A stretch of 64,000 nt of DNA from Odontesthes bonariensis (lineage: Eukaryota > Chordata > Actinopteri > Atheriniformes > Atherinopsidae), in contig NC_134514.1 in the NCBI RefSeq assembly GCF_027942865.1, positions 16,353,965 to 16,417,964 on the forward strand, given 5' to 3'. Positions 51,481 through 61,633 of this stretch are shown here, one piece after another. A model generated the notes under the pieces. That model had not been told where the DNA came from and made no database searches. It saw only the letters and a program-made list of their open reading frames with translations. The translations under genes and the position numbers were made by a program. The first letter of the stretch is position 1, and every line of letters begins with the position of its first letter.

Positions 51481-51982
51481 TTTGGAGGGCGAAGAGAAAA
51501 GCGTAAAACTACAAGTTCCAGACAATGGGAGCTTTGTTTGGGAACGGGGCTGTTTTGGCTAGTTAGCCAGGACGGGCTTTGAATTTCGAGTAGTTGTGCT
51601 GCAATCGGAAGTTGTCTTGGCTGGAGATTTGCCTCGGTGTGAGCGGTACGAGAAATATTGAAGACGCGAGATTGAACGGGTATTATGCAGGAGGGGTTGC
51701 AAGTAGTTGTAAATTGCAAATGTTTGTCATGAAAGGGTGTGCAACACGTTTTAATCGTGGTAGTAAAAGGGGGATTGGAAGAGCTCCTGCGTGTGTGGAC
51801 ATGCAGAGTCTGTTCACCTGTCAGAAGACGTGTGTGCACTGCGAGCAGCGTTTACAAGCGCATTATATGCACGCAAACAATTGTGTGCATGTGTGTGCGC
51901 ATTGAATGAGCGGTGACAATGCCGCCTCGGTCTGTCATTTCCCTTTCATTGAGATCTCCCCTGTTGCTGCTGTATTTTCCAG

Positions 51983-52024
51983 CCCTCTGGAAATGACACG
52001 TTGAGTATCAGAGATGATGGATCC
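51983..52024 (+). other. Candidate 42-nt second exon with a start codon (unknown gene)
   Basis: A pyrimidine-rich acceptor GCTGCTGTATTTTCCAG ends at 51982 and a donor GTAAGA starts at 52025. The enclosed 42 nt contain a minimal upstream frame (ATG ACA CGT TGA) and then ATGATGGATCC just before the donor. The pairing is suggestive only, and nothing downstream confirms it. Confidence 0.25.
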
Positions 52025-55000
52025 GTAAGAGCAGCAGAGCATGGCAGCATTCCACATATTCCTGGCATCATGTGCCCAGTTTGCCTCCCATCTGGAACTA
52101 ATGGAGTGATAAATGCCAAGAAAAACGTGACAACGATGCCTAAGTGTCTTATCTTGGTTATCCCAGCGCTCACCCGCCAGTCCAGTGTTTGTATACGGTG
52201 TGGAAATCCTGTGATATATGTTCACTTAGAGGGTAGAAATGTGATTTGACTACAGCCAGTAAAGTTCTCAGCTGAAAACTTTATATTGGATTATAATTAC
52301 ATGGTTCTTCACATTGTACGTCCAGTTTCCTTTGATTCCTGGCTGTGCAGCAGACGGTAGAAATTGGTCACACAGTGCTCAATGGTAATAGTTTCCATCA
52401 TGAAATTTCCATCAGGTCCATGGATGTTTGAGAACATTAACAGCACATGCAAGCAGACCACCTATTCATGGGCTGGGAGCTCGCCTGCGCTCGTTACTCC
52501 AGTGCGTTAGAAGTGAAAATCCAAAGCAAACTTTGGTGAGTGAGTAAAAATTAATGTGTCCTGCTTGATTTAACTTTGGATTAGTTTCTGGTAGGAGCTC
52601 TCAGTTCAAAACATCCACCATCCACGTGGCATTTATTCTTGTATGTCCCAGTCGCACTTTGCTCAGTTTTTGTCTCCTTACAAAAGCAAAAGTGCTATTA
52701 CTCGAATTTGTGGGAAACCTGCAGTGCACGTTCACTGGAGCATGACATCAGTCGTGGCACCAGCATGTCCTTTCAAGCCATGTTTGGTGATTTGTTGAAA
52801 AATTCAGGAATCAGTGATGAAGCAAACAGGCTGAAAATAGCAGGCGTTTTAGTATGTGGCGCACATCTGCTATTGCAGTTAAAATGCTCAAGTGCCATGA
52901 TGATCATCCTAAAACGTTTAGCTTAGGGGCCTAACTGCACCATAAACTAAAATAATTCTTGAGTTTCAAACAAACACGGAGCCTTCATTGTAGTCCTGAA
53001 GCGTCGTCCCACCTCGTAGCCTGATGTGCATCTCTCCAGAGAAGTAGCTACATTTCACGACAACAACTGCCATCGATCTGCTTGGCAAACTGCAAATAAA
53101 CTGCATCCCTCTTTCCTTGAATATCATTTCGATATAATAGAAAAGGACACGACGTAACGGGTGTAATATGTGTCATTCTTGCTCATTATACAACTGCCGT
53201 GATCAGTATTCTGCCCATGCAGCTATGAAGTCTTCTCGTTTTCAGAGCTCTGCCAGTTCATGGAAGGACGGATGCCGTTCAGTGTCACACTCTGCCACCA
53301 ACAAAGCCGTCACTCTTTTCTGTCTTGCTGTAATTACAGAAGAAGCGACTGTCGTTCAGCATTTATTAACTCTCTACAAAACCAGAACTACATCCGTAAA
53401 ATTCAGCTCCCAGTTGCTGTTGCTTGAGGCAGTGGCATCGAAGCCCTGACGCAGGATGATGCTCACAATAGCATAGGCAACTTAGTTGTGTTTATGCTTA
53501 GGCTTTGCTTTAATGTCATGAACGTTTTTTGATTTGTGGCTAATTCATGCAGTTGAAGGCTGCCAAAGTTCTGTTATAATACTCCTTCTTTTATGTGCCA
53601 CGGTCGCAGAACAGGTGTTGATGATAACCACGAAGATGGTTAAGTCTTAATGGTGTCATATTGACCTCAAACTAACTTTTCTTTTTAGATATACATGTTT
53701 TTTTCTAACCAAAATGCTCTCCATACAAAGGTCTGGGAGGTTTGTTACTGCGTGCGTGACAAGACCCATAGGTCTTGAAATTTGACAGTAAATTTTGAAT
53801 ACTTTTAGCAATGATTTCCCGTTTCACTCTCAAAGTTTTTTAGCATAGTTTGTTATCAGGCCAGGGGCTTTCTTTTCCTTGCACATATTCTACATTCCTA
53901 CTCATCATTATGTGTTTAAACTTAATCTTTCCAATCAAATTAGTAAGGGATGCCGAAACAGTTCATCCGTTTAAACAATGTACCCTGGGTTTAGTTTGAA
54001 AACAAGTCTGGATACAAATATTTAACAATTTTTGCTTTTTTTTTTTGTCTGATCCAGATCTGTAAGCATGTTTGTTTTGCTCTTTGTACAGTGGTATCAC
54101 CTTATCCGTGCTAATCTGTTCTCATTTCATAACTTTGGACCCACGTCAGATGACGGTAAAGCCCCTCCATCACTGAGCTTGTAGTTGGCTCCACTGGGTG
54201 CCAGATAACAATTGCCTGCAGTCTGTGATCAGTCTGAACATCTCATATTTTCTGTTACTTAGTTTGGTGTGTCATGGGAAGCAGCTGCGAGAACAAAGAA
54301 TACTGTCTTCAAAGGGGAGCTGAATGTGGGCCACCTGAGTGTCTTTAGCCTGCAAACATTGCTTGGAATCATCACATCATATTTTGGCAGATGTGACTCA
54401 ATGGTTGTTGATTTTTTTTTTTCCCCTTCTTCCTTTATTCCAGATAATGATTTTAGGGAACTTACACAGGGACTTTGTCTTTTGACTAAACAATTACATC
54501 TTATCAGTATCGCTCCTTGTGATACTTTAAGGTAGCAAAGAATGTGTTTTTTGGCACCCGTGTGGTTCAGGTTCCCTGACCACCACGCCTTTGGCAGCTC
54601 TCCTGCTGTTTGTAATTTTAGACTGGAAAATATTTTGCCAGTTTTTTTTTTTTAATACTTTGAATACTTTTAATACTTTGGGATCTTTGAGGCTGATAGT
54701 TAAAAAACACACACACACACATACGCTCACAACATCCATCACGATCACCGGATTTATCCCGATAGATCACAGATAGGAAAGGACAATCAAACCTTTGGAC
54801 CATGACTACCATCTGGTCGGTGTCACTGTGTAAGTGTGTGTTTAAAGGAGAAGAGCATGTAGCGTTGTCTTAAAATCAAACTTATTGAGTTCCGACATCA
54901 TAGGTAGTTGACTATCCGACAGACATCCATCTTTTGTTGAGGCGCCGTGTCAAACTGCTCAATCAGTTTATTACTTGTGCATCCTTCTCTTTGTAGTTAG

Positions 55001-58000
55001 TATAAACTAACAATGGGACGCAGGTTAAACCTGTGTTGGCAGTTATTGTGAATTTATCTCCACAGGTCATCACACCTGCCACCACAGCGCCTCCCATCTG
55101 GGGTCAGTTACAGTTAGGACATTATCTGACTGAGGTTAGCAGGTGTTCCAACTGGATTACAGTTTCAATACAACGTTGCTTTTCCGAGAAAATTTCTTAT
55201 CTAACTAATAAAACATTTGGGGGGGGGGGCACGAACATTTATTCCCACCTTCCTGTCGGTGACCAGACGCTCCTTATTCTTAAGCCAATATTGTCATCAT
55301 GACACAGCAGTAACAGTCACTAGAGCGTGTTTTGAATGCATACAGAGGATGATCTCATCCATGAAACAGAATTTAGAGTTGAAACATGGATCTTTGTGTA
55401 GCCGCTGTAAATAGCGGAGGCATCTTTAGCTACTTCATAAAGAAACGCAGTTGGGTAAGATTTAAAAACACAATCGATTAAACTAAAATCTGTAAAAATA
55501 AAACACTGGATTAGGTTTCATAGATTTTGCACGGTTATAATTTGGTTACAGTGCAGTAACATATAAAGGCTCCAGACACAGTGTATAAATCAGTACATAT
55601 TGCTGATGCTTAACAAAATTTGTCTAACAATGCAGCCAGAGGGAACAGAAACCGAGCGCACTGTGTGGGCGAGAGCAAGCGTCTATACTGAGAGAAGAGA
55701 AAACTGACAACATTTTATTTCAGAATTATGTAAGGAAGTGCATTTTTATATAACAATGTGGTGTAGTAGTGATCTGCATGATGCTTGTATCTCTGCACGC
55801 TTGTATGTATGACAGGTATCTACTTCTTTACATAACAACGCTGCACAATTGAACTCAGCGTCTACGTGTGTGTGAGTGTATAAGAAGCTCTGGTAATCAT
55901 TTTTCATAAATGTTGCAGTAGTTGTGTAGATCTAAGAGTTTGGAATAAGTATACAAGCTCGTGTTTACTTCATTACTTCAATTTGAAACACAAGACAAAT
56001 GTATGTTTTGTAGATCGGTGTCGTGCGCGTGTGTTCAGTTTAAGATGGAATTGCATTGTTATAACCAACATTGTCGAACCCTCCCCCGCTCTCTTTGATG
56101 AATTGTCCTCCCTTGAGGGTCTTATCCATAAGTCAGGATGCATGACAGTGTCAAGAGGTCAGAGATTTACAGAAAGAGGACCATGCCATTTTTTCTGAAA
56201 TGACTCTCTGCTTTATGGCCTTCTTTGTAGCCATAAAACATTCCCTTGGTAGGCAGTTGATCTATCAAGTCTCCTTCCTCTTATTCTTCTCACTCCTTCC
56301 GAGGTAAAATTCCTCTGAGGTGTTGTTTACCTCTCTGTGTTTTCCTCATGGCGAATCACAGAAGCGAAGTGCTACATGAAGACGTCAAAAGTGTGATTGT
56401 GTTTTGCTGGTCCTCTCGGTTTGGCTATCGGATGAAATAGCCTCTCGGACGTATCACAGGCTAGGGCCCAGGCCACATCTTTCTTCTATTCCCTCCTCTG
56501 CGCTGGATATGTTTGACTGGTGTAAATATAGCATGTTGGCTTTAGCTCGAGGATAAACACAGATGTTGAGGCGGCCTGTCTTTCCTAAGTTTAGCCAGTT
56601 TTTCCCAGCGGTCAGCGCTGGTTGCAGAGGCAGAGAGTGACAAAAGAAGCCTCATCATCTATTCTCAAAACACTTTAATACACTAAGCCTTTGACGGGAT
56701 TATAGCAGATCCACTGGCTACAAAGCATTTAGACACCCTGACAACATGCTGTACATAAAGTGATTTACAAAACCTTGTATATCGCTGTCCATTTGGCAAT
56801 TTAAGTCAGGGACAGGGACATTCCACAGATGGAGGTCCCGTGAGTTTAAACCTGAGTACTTGAATCAATGTATATTTTAGTAGAGGAACGCTTGAAGATT
56901 TTCACAGAGTTGCTCTAACAAAAGCAGATCTGACCTTTTGAGTTAAATCCGAGGTCTCACACTCAATCCAAGGATAGTGGGGATGGCAAGGCTGTTGTCC
57001 CTGTGCAGTAAGGAAATGGGTTCATCTCTTTAGCATTAAGAGCTGTCAGCTGTTACTCATCCCCCTTTGTAATGTTTCTCTCTACCATATATGCCTTTTT
57101 CTAGAAGGACTGATGATGGTATACTGTGCTTCATTGTTGTAAGTACATTAGACACACAATTTAGTTGAGTTAAATTAGAAAAAACTTAAAGGATTCAGAT
57201 GCACATCCATTATTATGGATTGTCACTGAGCTGAAAGGGACAGCTGCCACCTTTTTGTGTAATGTCTTCATTCTAACAACTTCTTGTTTTGTGTCTTGGG
57301 AGATGGATTTGTCTGCTGTTTTAAGGGGAAGCGTGTGTTGTTACACCTGCTTTATATTTGTCCCCTACAGAGGTTTCACACATGGGGATGACAGGTGGTG
57401 TGTGTGTGTGTGTGTGTGTTTCCACAAAGAGCTCTATCATACACAAGCAATGCAGAAATGTTCTGGAAACAGGAAATCCTTTATGACAGGATAGAGAAAC
57501 AGCTGATTCTGTCTCCATCTGTTTTTTATGGACTGAAGAGGAGTACATTAACCTTCTGCACCCCACATACACATGAGCTTGACCATCACAAACATGTCAT
57601 TCATGAATTCACTTGCTATCTCTTTTGTTTTGCTACAATACTTGCCGCCTGTATCCATTTTGACATCAGAACGCCGAGGGTTTCCTGGAGAATATGCGGC
57701 CAGTTTGGTCAGGACTTTATTCCACGGTTGCTGTGCTCACATATACTTCGGACGGGAGATTTTCTGCTGAAGAGACTGCTCAGGAATGTCTGTCAAGACC
57801 CCACAGAAAGCAGCATGTGATGCAAAAATTACACAGTGAAATTCACTGTCTTTTTGAGAGCACGTTGAGGATGGCGGGTGAACTCCCCAATTACTGTTTT
57901 TGTGTCGATATCAATAGAATATGCCACATTATTGAGTTCAAGATGCAGAAGAGCTGGAAAATACTGATGTTAGGAACACTGGAACCAGACAAGATTTTGC

Positions 58001-59806
58001 AGCTTTCCTTGATCTGAATAAAAGTGGGAAAAAAAACTTTTCTTGATAAAATGTTAATGTTCATTACTGCTGTGTGTTTGAAATAAGGAAGGAGGAAGCA
58101 TAATAGCCATTCGTGTAAATGGGGCCTGAATCTCTAAATCAAATAAAGGCTGTAATGATCTAATATGCTTCATCGGTGAGACAGTTCTTCATTGTAAAAG
58201 ATATGCTGGAATGACCACATTTAGTCTGTTTCTGTTGTGCCTTCAGGCACCTCCTTGGAAATTGTATCTGTATTTTATTTGGAGGCCTTTGCTAGCTTTT
58301 TCTCTCCTTCTGTGCTGCCTGTTGGAAGTCAAGCTGGTGGACAGGAAGTGAGTCTGTACTGTGCCGTGAGTGTGTCGGGGATGAGTGTTGCTGTGAATCA
58401 GACATCCTGCATCAGGGAGGGAAGTGTCACTAAGACAAATGACCAGTCCACAGGACATGAGTAAGACCATTCCTTTCAAGCTCAGAAAAATGTTTGAGTC
58501 CATCTCTGGTAAGCAGCTGATGTCCTGGAATGTTTCTTTGCCCAAGCATTGTTGGAATAGTTTGAGATTTGCTCATTGTAGTTTTCCGGAGAGTTTTCCA
58601 CGCATGCTGAAAACACCAGACGCCACCAGGAAAGATGCAGATAATGTTCATGTTTCCCCTTTTTTCTTAAACTTTGGAATTCTCAGGGTCCCACGCATCC
58701 CTGAGAAAGACAGAAAGGCATTTTTTTCCTCAGTAATTTTCTTATTTCATAATATGGAGACAGAGAGACATCCATGCATACATACTGAGTATACACTCAG
58801 ACATTCAGACATGCATGGTGTCTCTCAGTCCTTCTGTCTATCCCCAGCTGACATGTCAAGCTATTGCTGCTTACTGTGGAGTCATTGTTTTAATGCTAAT
58901 TGAGTATAGCACATGGTCATTCCATGAATGCCTCTTGCCCCACTTTATTATAGTTTACTGTATCAGGATGTGCATTTGTTTCCTGGTTATTTCTAAATCA
59001 GATTTGATAGTGGGATGGAAGTTATTTAGTGGGCTATTTCCACACAAGTTAATTTGGTTCAGTGGGGATTTGGAATGCTAATGTGTTTATGGTGTTGGTG
59101 AGACAGAGCAGTGTGGATTTTGTCTGTCAGCACAGTTGAGTCAAGCTATGGTTACAGCTTGACCTGGCCGTTTAATTTGACCACAGTCCAATTTGGCTCT
59201 ATTATTATCCACTTTAGTGTTTTTATAAAAAGATGCAAAAGGATTGAACTTCGGAGCAGGGAGTCTGGTTGGGCTTATTCATGCAGCGGGAACCTTGACT
59301 GCAATATCTGGGTTTGTAAGCCTAGTTTTGAGAAGCTCAGTTTCTTATTATCTTGGTCAGCCTAACATGTTTAGATGGATTATGAAAGTTCACTTGTGGT
59401 GTGCATTATGTAATACGTAAACCTACATTGTACTGCTCTACGAGAGGGGAATGAGGTGATTTCTGCAGATATACAGTGTAGAGCGGTTGTGTCTTTGGGA
59501 CTTTGAGAAGCTTAATCAGTGTGGTGTGCCAGTCAGGGTTTGTGCGTGTGGCTATATTACTCAACTTTGGAAGTGTGGATCTTCACTGGCCTCATAATTC
59601 AATCTGACAATGATCCATATTTAAAACAATGCATTCTCAAAAAACTACATCGCCACACATACATTACTCAAATCTTTTCTGTAACAGTGTCTGCGTGACC
59701 TGCCTCAGTAACATCCGTATGTTCTTTTAGTCAGTCGCAGGAGAAGTTCAGGAATCACATGTAGTTGCGACTTGCCTAGCTGAGCTCACCCTGTCATTCA
59801 CGTGGC
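52025..59806. other. Presumed intron or intergenic sequence
   Basis: AT-rich sequence with short (CA)n near 54706-54722, (GT)n at about 57398-57420, a T-run at about 54412-54422 and a G-run at about 55219-55228. No exon, RNA gene or transposon is recognised with confidence. Confidence 0.5.
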
Positions 59807-60124
59807 CTTTAGTTTAGGGATGCAAATTATCGATTAATTCATTAATCATTAGTTGACTGATCTTATCGATCGACTTACGATTAATTGATAAGCGGCGTTT
59901 TTCACCTGAATTTCAGTGTTTCAATAGGGCCTTTAAAAATATCAGCTAGTTTAAACACTGAATTCAAAAAGTATATATTATATTATGATAATTATATTGT
60001 ATTATATTATATTACATATTCCTCAAGTAATTATGCATTAGGAAAAGAAAGCAGGCATGTTTTTTTATGGTATAACAAAATACATTCTTTAATAAAAAAT
60101 GTTTTTAAAAAAAGAAATAAATTA

Positions 60125-60441
60125 AGGGAAGGGATATTGTAGCCTGGCTCTAGGATCGCAATGAGATCCTGAAATCCTGCACCGTCAACTGTGTTGATTG
60201 GCATCAAATCTCTCTCGATCATGCTGCATATGCTCTCTGTAATGCCCTCCGCCCTTCTCTCATCACACGCTCGCCTTCCCAGTGTAGCTTTGATTGTAGG
60301 TTGACCAGGTGCACGGCTGCCATGCAGGACAGCTCCATGCACGGTGTTCAAATGATAACTGAGTGAGCTAGTTGAACTGTTGTATTTCAATACCGCATGA
60401 CACAGCGAACATTTGACTTCTTTGCCTGCATTAATAATGTT
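60125..60441 (-). pseudogene. hAT/ZBED transposase N-terminal fragment (BED zinc finger)
   Basis: The frame reads NIINAGKEVKCSLCHAVLKY, with a C-x2-C pair and then H-x4-H (SYHLNTVH), the BED-finger pattern, about 60411-60336. It continues with RDLMPINTVDGAGFQDLI and ends at EPGYNIPS, the start of the hAT catalytic domain. After this the frame enters unrelated sequence, so most of the transposase is missing. The current open frame takes its upstream codons from the inserted element. Confidence 0.75.
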
Positions 60442-60554
60442 GAAACGTACGGTGGCCGACATGTGCAAACGCGCTGCAAACGGCGAAACAAATCCAACAA
60501 TAAAATGCTGCAAGAGAAAAATGCGGCAATCACAAACACGACCGGAGCACACGC

Positions 60555-60730
60555 GCTGCAAACATCAAAACACATGCAAGACAGAAACGCTGCAAACATC
60601 AAAACACATGCAAGACAGAAACGCTGCATACATCAAAACACATGCAAAACATAAACGCACTGCAAACATCAAAACACATGCCAGAAAAAAATGCGCTGCA
60701 AACTTCATAACACATGCAAGACAGAAACGA
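60555..60730. repeat. 34-bp tandem repeat array, left arm
   Basis: About five units built on GCAAGACAGAAACGCTGCA plus CATCAAAACACAT. Some units vary (CATGCCAGAAAAAAATGCGC), showing divergence between copies. Confidence 0.85.
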
Positions 60731-60737
60731 AAGAGAG

Positions 60738-60901
60738 GAAAGTCAAAAGGTACGTTGTCATTTATGTCTTTTTTAAACACTTGGCCGTAATCTTTTACCT
60801 TATAATAGCGACATAACTCCGCTGCTCTTCTATAATAAAGTAAAAGATTACGGGCAAGTGTTTAAAAAAGACATAAATGACAGCGTACCTTTTGACTTTC
60901 T
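60738..60901. repeat. Inner inverted repeat of the fold-back element
   Basis: AAAGTCAAAAGGTACG...TAATCTTTTAC is mirrored by GTAAAAGATTA...CGTACCTTTTGACTTT with few mismatches. The arms are about 60 bp, separated by about 40 bp. Confidence 0.85.
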
Positions 60902-61004
60902 TCTCTTTCTTCTCTTTCATTAATATGTTAGATCTCCCATAGTCGATCCCCTATCCCACAGGTCGAGACCCCCTACTGGCCTGGCGAACTTCCGTTGTGT
61001 TTTG

Positions 61005-61255
61005 AAGTTTGCAGCGTTTCTCTCTTGCATGTGTTTTGATGTATGCAGCGTTTCTGTCTTGCATGTGTTTTGATGTATGCAGCGTTTCTGTCTTGCATGT
61101 GTTTTGATGTATGCAGCGTTTCTGTCTTGCATGTGTTTTGATGTATGCAGCGTTTCTGTCTTGCATGTGTTTTGATGTATGCAGCGTTTCTGTCTTGCAT
61201 GTGTTTTGATGTTTGCAGCGTTTTTTTTTCTTGCATGTGTTTTGGGGTTTACAGC
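61005..61255. repeat. 34-bp tandem repeat array, right arm
   Basis: About seven to eight units of the reverse complement, GCAGCGTTTCTGTCTTGCAT plus GTGTTTTGATGT. The middle units are identical, so this side seems recently expanded. Confidence 0.88.
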
Positions 61256-61362
61256 GCGTGTGCTCCGGTCGTTTTTGTTATTGCCGCATTTTTCTGTTGC
61301 AGCATTTTATTGTTGGATTTGTTTCGCTGTTTGCAGCGCGTTTGCACGTGTCGGCCACCGTA

Positions 61363-61401
61363 GAAACGGTCCTACACAGCACTTCTTTTCGCCCGCTTCA
61401 T
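61363..61401 (-). pseudogene. Separated 5' end of the same hAT transposase gene, with a stop
   Basis: An ATG at 61401-61399 begins a basic peptide (MKRAKRSAV), followed by a TAG at 61374-61372, then Asp-Arg-Phe. It reaches the insertion point exactly in the frame that continues at 60441. In related proteins this position is a Trp, so a single G-to-A change probably made the stop. It is 13 codons long and non-functional. Confidence 0.65.
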
Positions 61402-61633
61402 TTTGTCTTCAACCCTGGTCCCTTCACTGAACACATCTCGCGAGGGATCACTGTTCACCTCTCGTTCTCACGCTCTGTTCAAGTTACTACAGACAGTAGC
61501 GCCCTCTAGCGATTAATCGTGATTTTTTTTTTTTTTTTTCACGATTAATCGTGATTAATAAATTTTGTTCGAGCAACCTCTTGATCGACAATTGATCTAA
61601 AATCGATTAATCATTTGCATCCCTACTTTAGTT

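Larger units (their letters stand above)
60448..61362. mobile_element. Fold-back element with 34-bp tandem repeats in both arms (915 bp)
   Basis: The ends TACGGTGGCCGACA and TGTCGGCCACCGTA are inverted and flanked by a 6-bp duplication GAAACG (60442-60447 and 61363-61368). Each outer arm is about 105 bp (with CGCGCTGCAAAC and CAACAATAAAATGCTGCA). Inside lies a 34-bp tandem array (about 5 units left, 7-8 right), then an inner inverted pair around a 40-bp loop. No protein is encoded by the element itself. The frames across the array are repeat artefacts. Confidence 0.82.
59815..61625 (-). mobile_element. hAT-superfamily transposon, disabled, with nested insertion
   Basis: The termini TAGGGATGCAAAT and ATTTGCATCCCTA are inverted repeats, flanked by an exact 8-bp duplication CTTTAGTT (59807-59814 and 61626-61633). 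8-bp duplications and TAG-type ends are hallmarks of hAT. Inside, on the minus strand, are pieces of a transposase N-terminus with a BED-type zinc finger. The catalytic and dimerisation regions are deleted, so the copy is non-autonomous. A fold-back element sits within it at 60448-61362. Repeated ATCGATTAAT-type motifs lie next to both ends. Confidence 0.88.

Noticed and set aside
54269..59365. Many plus-strand frames of 60-160 codons
   Set aside because: They have AT-rich composition, no motifs and no matching splice sites. Their number is what chance gives in 5 kb.
60555..61255. Regular 34-bp repeats that could be mistaken for a CRISPR array
   Set aside because: The units abut without unique spacers, occur in both orientations around a palindrome, and sit in a eukaryotic transposon.
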